This document shows positions 38,475 through 46,969 of a stretch of 64,000 nt of DNA, piece by piece. The position numbers and the translations under genes were made by a program. Positions within the stretch are counted from its first letter, which is position 1. Every line of letters begins with the position of its first letter. This DNA comes from Streptomyces sp. NRRL B-3428 (GTDB lineage: Bacteria; Actinomycetota; Actinomycetes; Streptomycetales; Streptomycetaceae): NCBI GenBank assembly GCA_000721375.1, contig JOGW01000028.1, positions 1-64,000 of the forward strand, given 5' to 3'. Under the pieces are notes generated by a model. The model had not been told where the DNA came from. It did not search any database and saw only the letters and a program-made list of their open reading frames with translations.

Positions 38475-39454
38475 GTGCTTTGCTGAGTGCCGCCGGCCTG
38501 GGGGTGACCTTCCCCGGCCGCAGAGGAGCACCCGATGCCCGTGCCGTGGACGGTGTCGACCTGGACATCCGGCGCGGCGAGATCGTGGCGCTGGTCGGCG
38601 AGTCCGGCTGCGGCAAGACGACCCTCGCGCGGTCGCTGCTCGGCCTGGTCCCGCCGACGTCCGGTCAAGTTCTCTTCGACGGCGCCCCGTTGACGTATCG
38701 CGGCAAGGCCCTCAAGGCCTATCGCAAGCGCGCACAGCTCGTGCTCCAGGATCCGAGCGGTTCCCTGAATCCGCGGCACACGGTGTACGACGCGGTCGCC
38801 GAGGGACTGCGTATCCACGGCTACGCGGGCGACGAACGCGAAGCCGTGGCAAGTGCCCTCTCCCGGGCGGGCCTGCGACCGCCCGAGCGCTTCTTCCTGC
38901 GTTATCCGCACGAGCTGTCCGGCGGTCAGCGCCAGCGCGTCGTGATCGCCGGGGCGCTGGCCCTGGAGCCCGAACTGATCGTCGCGGACGAGCCGGTGGC
39001 ATCCCTCGACGCTTCGGTACGCGGCGAGATCCTGGCGCTGCTGTTGTCGCTACGCACCGACCTGGGGCTCTCGGCGCTGGTCGTCACCCATGACCTGGGT
39101 CTCGCGTGGAACATCGCGGACCGGGTGGCGGTGATGTACCTGGGGCGCATCGTGGAGACGGGGACGGTGGAGGAGGTTCTGACCTCTCCTCAACATCCCT
39201 ACACCCAGGCGCTGTTGTCGGTTCTGCCGGAGGCACCGGGTGATCCAGTGGTACTGAGCGGGGAGCCACCGGACCCCTCGCGCATCCCGGGCGGCTGCCG
39301 CTTCCACGCGCGGTGCCAGGTGCTGGCGTCCGGGGAGGCGGAGCGGGCCGGGGTCGCCGGTGCCTGCCGTACGACCACGCTGCCGGTGCTGTCCGGGGGC
39401 GGGGAGCGGCAGGTGGCTTGTCACTGGGCGGCGGCGCGGACGCCCACCGGCTGA
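38471..39454 (+). CDS. Peptide ABC transporter ATPase (DppF type)
   Basis: 327 residues. Walker [10 protein letters not shown], signature LSGGQRQR, Walker [13 protein letters not shown] and THDLGLAW are present. The C-terminal [12 protein letters not shown] extension is typical of oligopeptide-transporter ATPases. Last gene of the operon; a strong terminator follows. Confidence 0.94.
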   Translation: MSALLSAAGLGVTFPGRRGAPDARAVDGVDLDIRRGEIVALVGESGCGKTTLARSLLGLVPPTSGQVLFDGAPLTYRGKALKAYRKRAQLVLQDPSGSLNPRHTVYDAVAEGLRIHGYAGDEREAVASALSRAGLRPPERFFLRYPHELSGGQRQRVVIAGALALEPELIVADEPVASLDASVRGEILALLLSLRTDLGLSALVVTHDLGLAWNIADRVAVMYLGRIVETGTVEEVLTSPQHPYTQALLSVLPEAPGDPVVLSGEPPDPSRIPGGCRFHARCQVLASGEAERAGVAGACRTTTLPVLSGGGERQVACHWAAARTPTG

Positions 39455-39477
39455 GACCGGCGTCCGAGTGCGACTGT

Positions 39478-39514
39478 GTGGGCGGGTGGGGAGCCAAGTA
39501 CCCCACCCGCCCAC
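39478..39514. terminator. Terminator between convergent units
   Basis: A 14-bp perfect stem, GTGGGCGGGTGGGG / CCCCACCCGCCCAC, with a nine-base loop. It lies between the transporter operon and the convergent second MAWDEWE cassette and probably serves both. Confidence 0.85.
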
Positions 39515-39518
39515 CTCG

Positions 39519-39905
39519 TCAACGAGCTCCCGCAGCGGCGGCCTGCAGGCCCATGACGACGCCCACCGCGAGCACTCCGATCGCCAGGGCGGCGAGGGCG
39601 AGCCGCCATCGTGCGTGCCTACGGGGGATGCAGAGACAGGCCGGCGCAGCGAGCCACGCGGTCAGAACGAGGTAGGGCAGGAAGTCCTGTGCCCGTTGGT
39701 TCATTTGACGGCAGTGCTCGTAGCCGGGCCCGGACTCACCGAAGTAGCGAACGCAGTCGCTCCCCCAGTTCTCGGTCACCAGACCGGCCACCGGCCACCA
39801 CAGCGTGACCAGCACAGCCGCCCCCAGCGCAACGGCGAACGCCGTCGACGGGCCTGGGCCCTGACGCGTACCAAGACCGGGATCGTCGTTGTGCGGTGCC
39901 GTCAT
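39519..39905 (-). CDS. Three-helix membrane protein, candidate immunity protein of cassette 2
   Basis: 128 residues. Helices lie at about residues 22-42, 76-90 and 100-122. A polar outer loop between the first two contains two Cys (SDCVRYFGESGPGYEHCRQ). It starts 68 bases after the stop of the lysozyme-like effector gene, on the same strand, and is the last gene before the terminator. Its place in the cassette matches that of the lipoprotein in cassette 1. A role in protecting the producer against the neighbouring enzyme is a guess from order and membrane location. The ribosome site is weak. Confidence 0.55.
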   Translation of the reverse strand: MTAPHNDDPGLGTRQGPGPSTAFAVALGAAVLVTLWWPVAGLVTENWGSDCVRYFGESGPGYEHCRQMNQRAQDFLPYLVLTAWLAAPACLCIPRRHARWRLALAALAIGVLAVGVVMGLQAAAAGAR

Positions 39906-39973
39906 GTATGAACCTGTTCTTGCAAGTGGTCCGGCGGCGGATCCAAACGGTCGCCGGAGTGTGGTGGACGTGG

Positions 39974-41419
39974 TCAGTTGCTTGCCGCGGGCGACGGCGC
40001 CGACCCGCTCGGCCCGGGCGTGGGCTCCGAGGATTCGGAGGGTTCGGAGGGTGTCGACGGCTCGCGCTCACTCGGCGGAGTGGGCGGCGCCTGCGGGCTG
40101 GGCGAGGGAGTGCCCGGCTCGGGGGTACCCGTGCCCGTGCCGGTCGTCGGGCCTCCCGTGGCGTAGATGGGGTCGATCGACACGTGGTGCCCACTGGGCG
40201 TCTGGGACTCGATCTGGCGTATCGCTTCCTGACGCTCCTGGTCCGAGAGTTCGTCCCAAGCCATCGCGTCGTCCAGATGCGGCGAGAGCTTGTCCCAGTT
40301 CTCGCCCCTTGTCTTGATGTCGCCGCCTCGGTTTCCGGACTCGTCTCCATACTGTTCGTTCTTCTCGCGAACATCCGGGGTGTCGGCGGCATACAGGACG
40401 AACAGATCCTTGTCGCTGGTCGCTCCGTACGGCGGCTCCTGGAGTCCCTTCAAATGGTAGGCACTCAGGCGGATGTCTTCGTTCGGATTCTCTTCGATGT
40501 ACTTGGTCAGCTGCGAATCGCTGAGATCGTTCAGGGTCTTTCCGTCGCCCAGGGAAAAGGCTCCCGGATTCTCCGCGATCACCGCGCGGGCAGTCTCCAG
40601 CTTGATATGCGTGATGCCCAGGGACTTGTCCGGCACGAGCGTGCGCTGCAGTGACCAGTCGAAGAACCGGCCGAACCCCGGAAGCAGTCCCTTCCCGTCC
40701 CGGTCGTGATTCTGATACCACTGCTGCTCCTGCCAGAGGATGGCGAGCAGGAGCTTCTTGCTCATCCCTGTTTCCCGCGCTGCTTTTTCGAGCGCCGCGA
40801 TCTGAGCAGCCGGAACATTGACCGGATGGAGCCCGTCGTTCCCCCCGGCGAGCCGGAGCGCGATCGCAAGGGGCGAGTCACCCTTCAGCGCTTCCCTGAC
40901 CAGATCGGGGTTCTCGATGCGCGTCAGTCCATCGATGACACGGAGCATCGTCGCCGCCTCGACGTCCGCGGACGTGGCCTTCCGGAGGGCGCCGTCGATG
41001 ATGCCCTGCGCATGGCGCACCGGCTCGAGGTGCTCCGTGCTCCCTTCCGGGACGGCCACGGGCTTCGAGAGCTTGACCCGCCCGCTGTCCTCGACCGTGA
41101 GATCCCGTGTACGCGCGTATTCGAGTGCGCTGTTCAGATCACGTTGCGCGTCCGTCATGGCCGCGGCGAGGTCGTCATAGGTCCGGCCGAGCCCCTTCAG
41201 GCTCGTCGCCGCGGCCTCGTAGTCATCGGCGTGCTTCACGAACTTCTTGCGCGCCGCCTCTCCTGTGTCGCCCGCCCAGCACTGGCGCACAGTGGCCGCC
41301 ACCTCGTCCCTGGCGAACGCCGCGAGCTCCTCGCACTTCCTGGCCGCGCGAAGGGCGTCGTCCGCCGCGTCCGTCCACATGCCAGGGTTGGCCGTCTTGA
41401 GCTCGTTGACCGAGACCAT
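39974..41419 (-). CDS. Putative type VII effector with lysozyme/transglycosylase-like domain
   Basis: 481 residues from ATG 41419 (GGAGG upstream), no signal peptide. Residues 1-110 are helical with a WAGD turn (48-51), like a WXG100/LXG substrate head. Residues about 200-345 resemble lysozyme-like lytic transglycosylases: LLAILWQEQQWYQN places Glu231 as the likely acid, and SLGITHIKLETA (266-277) resembles the S-x-G-x-x-Q-I motif with His for Gln. A Thr/Pro/Ser tail (from about 420) follows. It overlaps the upstream MAWDEWE gene by one base (TGATG). Murein hydrolase activity and ESX export are inferred; the homology is moderate. Confidence 0.6.
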   Translation of the reverse strand: MVSVNELKTANPGMWTDAADDALRAARKCEELAAFARDEVAATVRQCWAGDTGEAARKKFVKHADDYEAAATSLKGLGRTYDDLAAAMTDAQRDLNSALEYARTRDLTVEDSGRVKLSKPVAVPEGSTEHLEPVRHAQGIIDGALRKATSADVEAATMLRVIDGLTRIENPDLVREALKGDSPLAIALRLAGGNDGLHPVNVPAAQIAALEKAARETGMSKKLLLAILWQEQQWYQNHDRDGKGLLPGFGRFFDWSLQRTLVPDKSLGITHIKLETARAVIAENPGAFSLGDGKTLNDLSDSQLTKYIEENPNEDIRLSAYHLKGLQEPPYGATSDKDLFVLYAADTPDVREKNEQYGDESGNRGGDIKTRGENWDKLSPHLDDAMAWDELSDQERQEAIRQIESQTPSGHHVSIDPIYATGGPTTGTGTGTPEPGTPSPSPQAPPTPPSEREPSTPSEPSESSEPTPGPSGSAPSPAASN

Positions 41420-41847
41420 CAGCTTCCCTCCAGCGAGTCGGCAGCCGCTTGTATGCGGTCCTTCACCGACTGGTCTCCACTGATCTGGACATCCATGGCC
41501 TTGGTCAGCGCGTCCGCCGCCGCGTCCGCAACATCCCCCAGCTCGTGCAGTCTCCGCTGCCACGAGGCGACGCAGGTGCCGTTCTCCGCCCCGGCTTCCC
41601 AGCCGGCATGAGCCTTACCGGCGGACGCGGCATCATCAAGCTTCGTATCGCCCTGGGAATCCTGCCGCATCAATTGCATTCCCGAGGCTTTGGTCGCGAT
41701 CGGAGCTCTGATCAGCCCGAGGTCGGCGGCGGCCGGCAATTCACCGGGCATGCCGCCCGCATTGGCAGGACCGCTGTTCAACTGCAGCTGTCCGGCTCGC
41801 CTTTCCGAGACCTCGGCTTTGATCTGCTCCCACTCGTCCCACGCCAT
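41419..41847 (-). CDS. MAWDEWE small protein, putative type VII substrate or partner (cassette 2)
   Basis: 142 residues from ATG 41847. The start, MAWDEWEQIKAEV, then GQLQLN, is nearly the same as in the product of 16183-16650, and both genes overlap a large helical-headed gene by TGATG. The middle is Ala-rich and helical with Trp landmarks (HAGWEAGAENG and VASWQRRLHELGDVA). The repeated linkage to a candidate exported enzyme suggests a dedicated chaperone, export partner or co-secreted subunit. Separated by 23 kb from the first copy and next to ribF rather than ESX genes. Confidence 0.65.
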   Translation of the reverse strand: MAWDEWEQIKAEVSERRAGQLQLNSGPANAGGMPGELPAAADLGLIRAPIATKASGMQLMRQDSQGDTKLDDAASAGKAHAGWEAGAENGTCVASWQRRLHELGDVADAAADALTKAMDVQISGDQSVKDRIQAAADSLEGS

Positions 41848-42043
41848 CCCCGTAGCCCTCCCCGTTACGGTCCCAGACCCAAGCAGACCGGCACCCGACA
41901 GCAGTGTGCTTCGAGGGTGCAATGCACGAGTAAGGGCACTGACACCCAACTACTGCTGGAGAACCGACACTTGCCCCGGCCTGTGTCGTTGCGATCACGA
42001 TATCCGCAACCGCCGACAGCCGGCGTGCCGGCCCGACATGCGA

Positions 42044-42077
42044 CTGCCCCGCACGGAAGTGATCCGGTGCGGGGCAG
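42044..42077 (-). terminator. Terminator after ribF
   Basis: An 11-bp perfect stem, CTGCCCCGCAC / GTGCGGGGCAG, beginning 28 bases past the ribF stop. It lies in the 257-base gap before the second MAWDEWE cassette, where no other gene is seen. Confidence 0.8.
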
Positions 42078-42104
42078 TGGCACACGCCATGTCCAGGTCC
42101 AGGT

Positions 42105-43055
42105 CTACGCCTTGGACTCCGCGAGCATTTCCTTCGACCTCTGCACATCATCCGCAATCGCCTGAATCAGCTGCTCCAGCGAGTCGAACTTCGCCATCCC
42201 CCGTACGTACGCCACGAAGTCCACGGCCACGTGCAGCCCGTACAGATCGAGGCCGACCCGGTCGATGGCGTACGCCTCGACGGTGCGCTCCGTGCCGTCG
42301 AACTGCGGGTTGGTGCCGACCGAGATAGCGGCCGGCATGGCCTCGCCCTCGACGTGCAGATAGCCGGCATAGACGCCGTCCGCGGGGATCGCGGTGTGCG
42401 GCAGGGTCTCCACGTTGGCCGTGGGGAAGCCCAGTTCGCGGCCGCGCTGTGCGCCGCGCACGACCACGCCCTCGACGCGGTGCGGGCGGCCGAGGATCTC
42501 GGCGGCGCCCTCGACGTCGCCCTGCGCCACGAGGCGGCGGGTCAGGGTCGAGGAGAAGGGGTCGCCGCCGCCGGCCTCGCCGCGGACGAACAGGTCGATG
42601 ACCTCGACCTCGTAGTCGTACGTACGGCCCTGCTCGATGAGGAACTCGACGTTGCCCGCGGCCTTGTGGCCGAAGCGGAAGTTGGGGCCCTCGACGACCA
42701 CCTGGGCGTGCAGCTTGTCCACGAGGACCTTGGCCACGAAGTCGGCGGGCGACAGCTTCGAGAACTCCGTGGTGAACGGGAGGATCAGGACGGCGTCCAC
42801 GCCCAGCTCGGCCATCAGCTCGGCGCGCCGGTGATGCGGGGCGAGCAGCGGCGGATGGCTGCCGGGGCGTACGACCTCGCTGGGGTGCGGGTCGAAGGTG
42901 ACCACGACGCTCGGGATGCCGAGCTCACGGGCGCGCTCCACCGCACGGCCGATGATCAGCTGGTGACCGCGGTGCACTCCGTCGTAGGAGCCGATGGTGA
43001 CGACGCTGCGCCCCCAGTCCTGGGGGATGTCCTCCAAGCCACGCCAGCGCTGCAC
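42105..43055 (-). CDS. ribF: Bifunctional riboflavin kinase / FAD synthetase
   Basis: 316 residues. The N-terminal FAD synthetase domain has VVTIGSYDGVHRGHQ (nucleotidyl-transferase GxxDGxHxGH) and VVEGPNFRFGHKAAG. The C-terminal flavokinase domain has GRELGFPTANVE and GVYAGYLHVEG, with the catalytic Glu segment TVEAYAID. It converts riboflavin to FMN and FAD. Monocistronic by its own terminator; order next to truB-infB genes is conserved in Streptomyces. Confidence 0.96.
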   Translation of the reverse strand: MQRWRGLEDIPQDWGRSVVTIGSYDGVHRGHQLIIGRAVERARELGIPSVVVTFDPHPSEVVRPGSHPPLLAPHHRRAELMAELGVDAVLILPFTTEFSKLSPADFVAKVLVDKLHAQVVVEGPNFRFGHKAAGNVEFLIEQGRTYDYEVEVIDLFVRGEAGGGDPFSSTLTRRLVAQGDVEGAAEILGRPHRVEGVVVRGAQRGRELGFPTANVETLPHTAIPADGVYAGYLHVEGEAMPAAISVGTNPQFDGTERTVEAYAIDRVGLDLYGLHVAVDFVAYVRGMAKFDSLEQLIQAIADDVQRSKEMLAESKA

Positions 43056-43124
43056 GGTGTTTGCTCCTCGCCGAACCTGTGTTTGTTGTTCTCGTTGCGC
43101 AGGACTAAGAGTGCCATGTCTTTT

Positions 43125-43145
43125 CCCGGGGCTCCGCCCCCGGGG
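43125..43145 (-). terminator. Short GC hairpin after the protease-NTPase gene
   Basis: CCCGGGG / CCCCGGG-type stem, with CTCCGCC in the loop region, 60 bases past the gene stop. A common terminator form in streptomycetes. Confidence 0.45.
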
Positions 43146-43203
43146 CCCGCACCGCGGTCCGGCCCGCTGCCGCGGCCACTCGCCCGGGCCCCTGGCCCAC
43201 CCC

Positions 43204-46200
43204 TCAGGCCGACACGCGCTCCCCCGCCTCGTTGGCGATCATGCGGCGGGCGCTCGGGCCGACCAGCGCCGCCCAGTCCCCGGGCGAGGCCTCCAGCCAG
43301 CCGGCGAGGGCCTGGGCGAAGTCCGGCCGAGCCCTGGCCAGCTCCACCAGACGGCGGTCGAAGGTCGCCGCGCCCTCCGGTGTGCGGACCAGGAGGAGGC
43401 CGCAGCGGTGGACCAGGGTGCGGGTCCGGTCGGCGTCGGCGCGAGCGGCCGTAGTGCCCTGGGGAGGTACGGCCGAGGTGTCCAGGGGAGATACGGCCGA
43501 GGCGCCCCGGGCAGGCACGGCCGAAGCGAGGACCTCGTCCAGGACCACCGGGTCCTGTTCCAGGCAGAGCAGGGAGTCGAGCAGCTCGGCGCGCAGGGCT
43601 CGCGACGTGCTGGAGCCGCGGGCGGCGAGCACTCGGGCCAGAGTGCGGCGGACCTCCACCGGGCCGCTCTGCAGGAGCCCGGTGACCAGCGGGAAGAGGG
43701 TGGCCCGGGCCGGCGCCCCCTGCTCAAGGCGCCGGTCGACGTAGGCGGCCGCCTGGTTCGCCGCTTCCGGACGCAGTTCGAGGAAGTCGCGTACGAGATG
43801 GGTGACCCGGCGCGCGACCGCCGGCGTGGTCACCTCGGCCAGGGCGTCGAGGACTTCAGCCGAGCCCCGGCCCGGTTCGCGCAGCCGGGTCTGGAAGGCC
43901 GCGAGTACCGGTTCGGGGTGGGTGGTCAGGGCCGCGGCGAGAGCGGCCGAGGCGAGACGGGGGTCGCCGGCCGCGTAGAACTTCAGGGCCGCGGGCAGAT
44001 GACGGGCTCGCGTCAGCGGATCGCGTACGAGAAGGGAGAGCGCCGCACCGTGCAGTGCTCCGTCCTCGGGGCGTGCGTGGAGCGCGAGCGCGGCGTAGCG
44101 CAGCAGGGTGCGGTCGGCCTCCGTGGTGACGGAGGGGAGGACGAGCAGACCGTACGAGGCGGCCGCGACCCTGCGCTCGGCGCGCTCGTCGTGGGCCCAG
44201 CGGTCGACCGCGCGGCAGAGCGCGGAGGGTTCCTCCTCGGCGAGGGTCGCCAGGAGTTCGTCGCCGCGGGGGTGGGCGCAGTCGACGAGTGCCTCCATGA
44301 GGTCGTCGAGCCCGCGGTGGCGGTGGGTGTGGAGCAGGGCCTGGGCCGCGTGGGCCACGGTCGCCGCGGGGGCCGAGGCCAGCGGACGGTCGTCCGTGAA
44401 CCAGCTGGTCAACAGCGGCTGCACGAGGGCAGGTTCAGCCTTGAGCAGCTCGGCCACAAGGTCCAGGCAGCGCTCGCCCTCGGGCCCCGAGTCCGCGACC
44501 ACGAGGCGGCGCAGTAGGTCCAGACGGTCCTCTGCAGGCAACGGCAGCGCCCGCCAGAACCACGGCCCGAACCCGTCGTACACCCCCCGCACCGGCCCGC
44601 GCACGAGGATGCGGTCGGTGAGCAGCCGCAGCACGGGCAGATACGGGCGGGCGTCCGGCACCCGCAGCAGTGTCTCGGTCAGCAGGTGCATCGCCCACCA
44701 CGCCGCGTCCGTGGGACGCCCGCCGCCCTGCGCCCAGCGGGGTGTGCCGCGCTCCGCGAAATGGTCGGCGGCGCGGGTGAGCTCGTCGAGGCGGCGCCGG
44801 AGCCGGTCGGCGCCCTGCTGGCGTTCGAGCAGGAGCAGCGCCTGCAGGACCGGTCCGATGCGGTGGCGCGGGACGGGCAGAACGGGTGCCGGGTCGGGGC
44901 CGGGCTTACGGGTGCGCCGCCGGGGACCGTCCACCCGCGCGGGCAGCCGGGCCGGCGCCGACGCCCGCTCCTCGGGTTCCTCACGCCAGCGGTGCACCAG
45001 CGCGAAGAGGGCCGCGTCCAGATCAAGATGGGCGCCCTGGATCCAGTCGGCGAGCTCCTCGTGGGCGAAGCGGTAGCCGGTGCCCGCCGGCACCAGGGCA
45101 CCCTCGGTGAGGACGGCGGAGGCCCAGCCCGTGGCCCACGGGAAGACCTCCTCGAAGGCGGCACGGTCCAGTTCGCCCTGCCCGGGCCCGAGACAGCGCC
45201 GCGCGGCCTCGTGCAGCCGCCCGGAGACCTTCGCCGCGAGCCGTCGTACGTCCGCGCCTCGCAGCTCCTGCAGGGCGGCGAGCCGTACGGCGATCTTCAG
45301 ACAGAGCAGATCCAGATACGCGGAGAAGATCTCCGACCGGTCGGGACACCCCTCCACGGGCTCCCCGAGCGCGGCCCGCACCTCGCCCGACAGCCTTACG
45401 GCGAGGGGGTGTTCGACATCTCGCGGCGCGAGCGTTCCGTCCGGCACCCCGTACAGCGCCCGCACCCAGCCCGCCTGCGGCTCACCGAGCTCCCCCAGGC
45501 GTACGCACGCGGGCAGCCGTCCGCCCTCCGTGGAGCCGTACGCCGCCGCCTCGTCGAAGAGCCGACCGGCCTGTTCCCAGTACTCGGGCCGGCAGGCGAC
45601 CACGAGCCGCGCCCCGGTCGCGCGCAGCCACTCCTGCGTACCCGCGCTCCACTCGGCGAGCCGGTGCGCGAGCTGCGGCGGCATCTCCTCGGGCCCGTCG
45701 AGGAGGACGAGCAGGGGCCTGCCCGCATCGCGTACGACACGGGCGATCCGGTCGGGTCCGATGTCCCCCAGCTCTCCTTCGTCCTCGTCGGCCACGGGTA
45801 CGCCCTCGGACGCGGCCACGATCCGGCCGGCGTGTGCGAGGGCCCGCCCCACCGCCTCGGCCAGCGACTCGTCCGCCGCCCGGAGGCCGGCGCCGCGCAG
45901 CCACACCGTGGGGGCGGGTGCCGCGCCGCGTGCCCGGCGCCGGGCGAGCGCGCCGAGCTCGGTGGTACGGCCGCTCCCGGGATCCCCCACGAGCCCCAGA
46001 ACGCTCTTCGCCGACCCGAGGAACTCCGTGAACTCCCGCCCCACCTCCACCCGTTCCACCGGTTCACGCTCCTCGCGCGGCAGATCGGAGCCGACCGAGA
46101 TGGCGCTCAGCTGCAGCGCTCCGGCCAGATTGAGATCGCGGCCGTACGCGGGGACGCCGGCGGCATTGCGGGTGAGCAGCTCCGGCAGGACACCACTGCG

Positions 46201-46767
46201 GTCGGCGCGGGCGGCGGCCCGCAGCGGGACCGCGAATCCCGCCGCACGGTGCCCGGAGTCGAGTGCGGTGCCGAGGACCGCGAGGACGGCCCCCGTGGCA
46301 CTGTCGACCACCGGGCCGCCGGCCGCACCCCCGCCCAGCTGCAGCGCGTCGGCCGCGTCGGTCCCGACCGCCAACTCCAGTACGCCGCCGAGCAGATGGA
46401 AACGGTCCGTCGCGGTGTACGTGACCTGCGCCCCCGCATCGAGCACGCGCGCCTCGCGCCAGCCGAGCGCGGCGATCCGCACGTAGGCGCCCGGATCGAC
46501 GTCCTCGCGCACCGACAGGGGCAGCGCCCGCAGGCCGAGCCCTTCCGTCCGTACGAGCGCGAGATCGGCCTCGGGGAACGCGGTGACGGCATCGGCGGCG
46601 ACCACACACGTACGGCCGCCGGGAGCGTGCAGCACGATCCGCGCGAGCCCGTCGATCGCCTCGTGGCTGGTGACGACGGTGCCGTCCTCGTCGGCGGCGA
46701 AGCCGGTGCCGCGGTGGCGGCCCGCGAGATCACAGATCCGGACCAGTTCCTCGCGACCCCCGGCCAT
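43204..46767 (-). CDS. Trypsin-like domain fused to STAND/NACHT-like NTPase, both sites degenerate
   Basis: 1187 residues from ATG 46767 (GGGGAGGA upstream). Residues 1-195 form a trypsin-like fold with His35 (VVTSHE) and Asp68 (ADLALVR), but the nucleophile motif reads GGGAAGGPV (145-153), so Ser is Ala149. Residues about 240-560 form a P-loop domain: GDPGSGRTT (261-269) has Arg for the usual Lys, and LLVLLDGPEEMP follows as Walker B. The rest is helical, Arg/Ala/Leu-rich, repeat-like. The layout recalls Avs-type STAND proteins, but both active sites look altered and the locus is core. Probably a sensor or scaffold; function unknown. Confidence 0.75.
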   Translation of the reverse strand: MAGGREELVRICDLAGRHRGTGFAADEDGTVVTSHEAIDGLARIVLHAPGGRTCVVAADAVTAFPEADLALVRTEGLGLRALPLSVREDVDPGAYVRIAALGWREARVLDAGAQVTYTATDRFHLLGGVLELAVGTDAADALQLGGGAAGGPVVDSATGAVLAVLGTALDSGHRAAGFAVPLRAAARADRSGVLPELLTRNAAGVPAYGRDLNLAGALQLSAISVGSDLPREEREPVERVEVGREFTEFLGSAKSVLGLVGDPGSGRTTELGALARRRARGAAPAPTVWLRGAGLRAADESLAEAVGRALAHAGRIVAASEGVPVADEDEGELGDIGPDRIARVVRDAGRPLLVLLDGPEEMPPQLAHRLAEWSAGTQEWLRATGARLVVACRPEYWEQAGRLFDEAAAYGSTEGGRLPACVRLGELGEPQAGWVRALYGVPDGTLAPRDVEHPLAVRLSGEVRAALGEPVEGCPDRSEIFSAYLDLLCLKIAVRLAALQELRGADVRRLAAKVSGRLHEAARRCLGPGQGELDRAAFEEVFPWATGWASAVLTEGALVPAGTGYRFAHEELADWIQGAHLDLDAALFALVHRWREEPEERASAPARLPARVDGPRRRTRKPGPDPAPVLPVPRHRIGPVLQALLLLERQQGADRLRRRLDELTRAADHFAERGTPRWAQGGGRPTDAAWWAMHLLTETLLRVPDARPYLPVLRLLTDRILVRGPVRGVYDGFGPWFWRALPLPAEDRLDLLRRLVVADSGPEGERCLDLVAELLKAEPALVQPLLTSWFTDDRPLASAPAATVAHAAQALLHTHRHRGLDDLMEALVDCAHPRGDELLATLAEEEPSALCRAVDRWAHDERAERRVAAASYGLLVLPSVTTEADRTLLRYAALALHARPEDGALHGAALSLLVRDPLTRARHLPAALKFYAAGDPRLASAALAAALTTHPEPVLAAFQTRLREPGRGSAEVLDALAEVTTPAVARRVTHLVRDFLELRPEAANQAAAYVDRRLEQGAPARATLFPLVTGLLQSGPVEVRRTLARVLAARGSSTSRALRAELLDSLLCLEQDPVVLDEVLASAVPARGASAVSPLDTSAVPPQGTTAARADADRTRTLVHRCGLLLVRTPEGAATFDRRLVELARARPDFAQALAGWLEASPGDWAALVGPSARRMIANEAGERVSA

Positions 46768-46916
46768 CGTTGTCCTCCCCGCGGCGCAGCTCACTTCGAC
46801 CGTAGGGAGACCTGATCCGCCCCGCGCACCGCCAACCGGATGCGCCCCCTCCGAGCCGGGGGTGTGCTTCGAGCGCCTGCCTGAACGGGTGAACGGGATG
46901 GGCACCGGCACACGAA

Positions 46917-46947
46917 AGCGGCCCGAGGCCATGGGCCCCGGACCGCT
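46917..46947 (-). terminator. Imperfect terminator after truB
   Basis: AGCGGcCCGaGGCC / GGCCcCGGaCCGCT with a short loop, some 23 bases past the truB stop and before the divergently spaced NTPase gene. Confidence 0.55.
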
Positions 46948-46969
46948 CAGCACGTATCCACTGCTCCGC

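Noticed and set aside
10221-41847. Prophage or integrative element containing the secretion genes
   Set aside because: No integrase, attachment repeats, tRNA target or phage structural genes are seen, and flanking gene order is the usual chromosomal one.
43204-46767. Calling the protease-NTPase gene an anti-phage Avs system
   Set aside because: The architecture is similar, but both catalytic motifs are changed and the gene sits in a core position rather than a defence island; kept only as a structural comparison.
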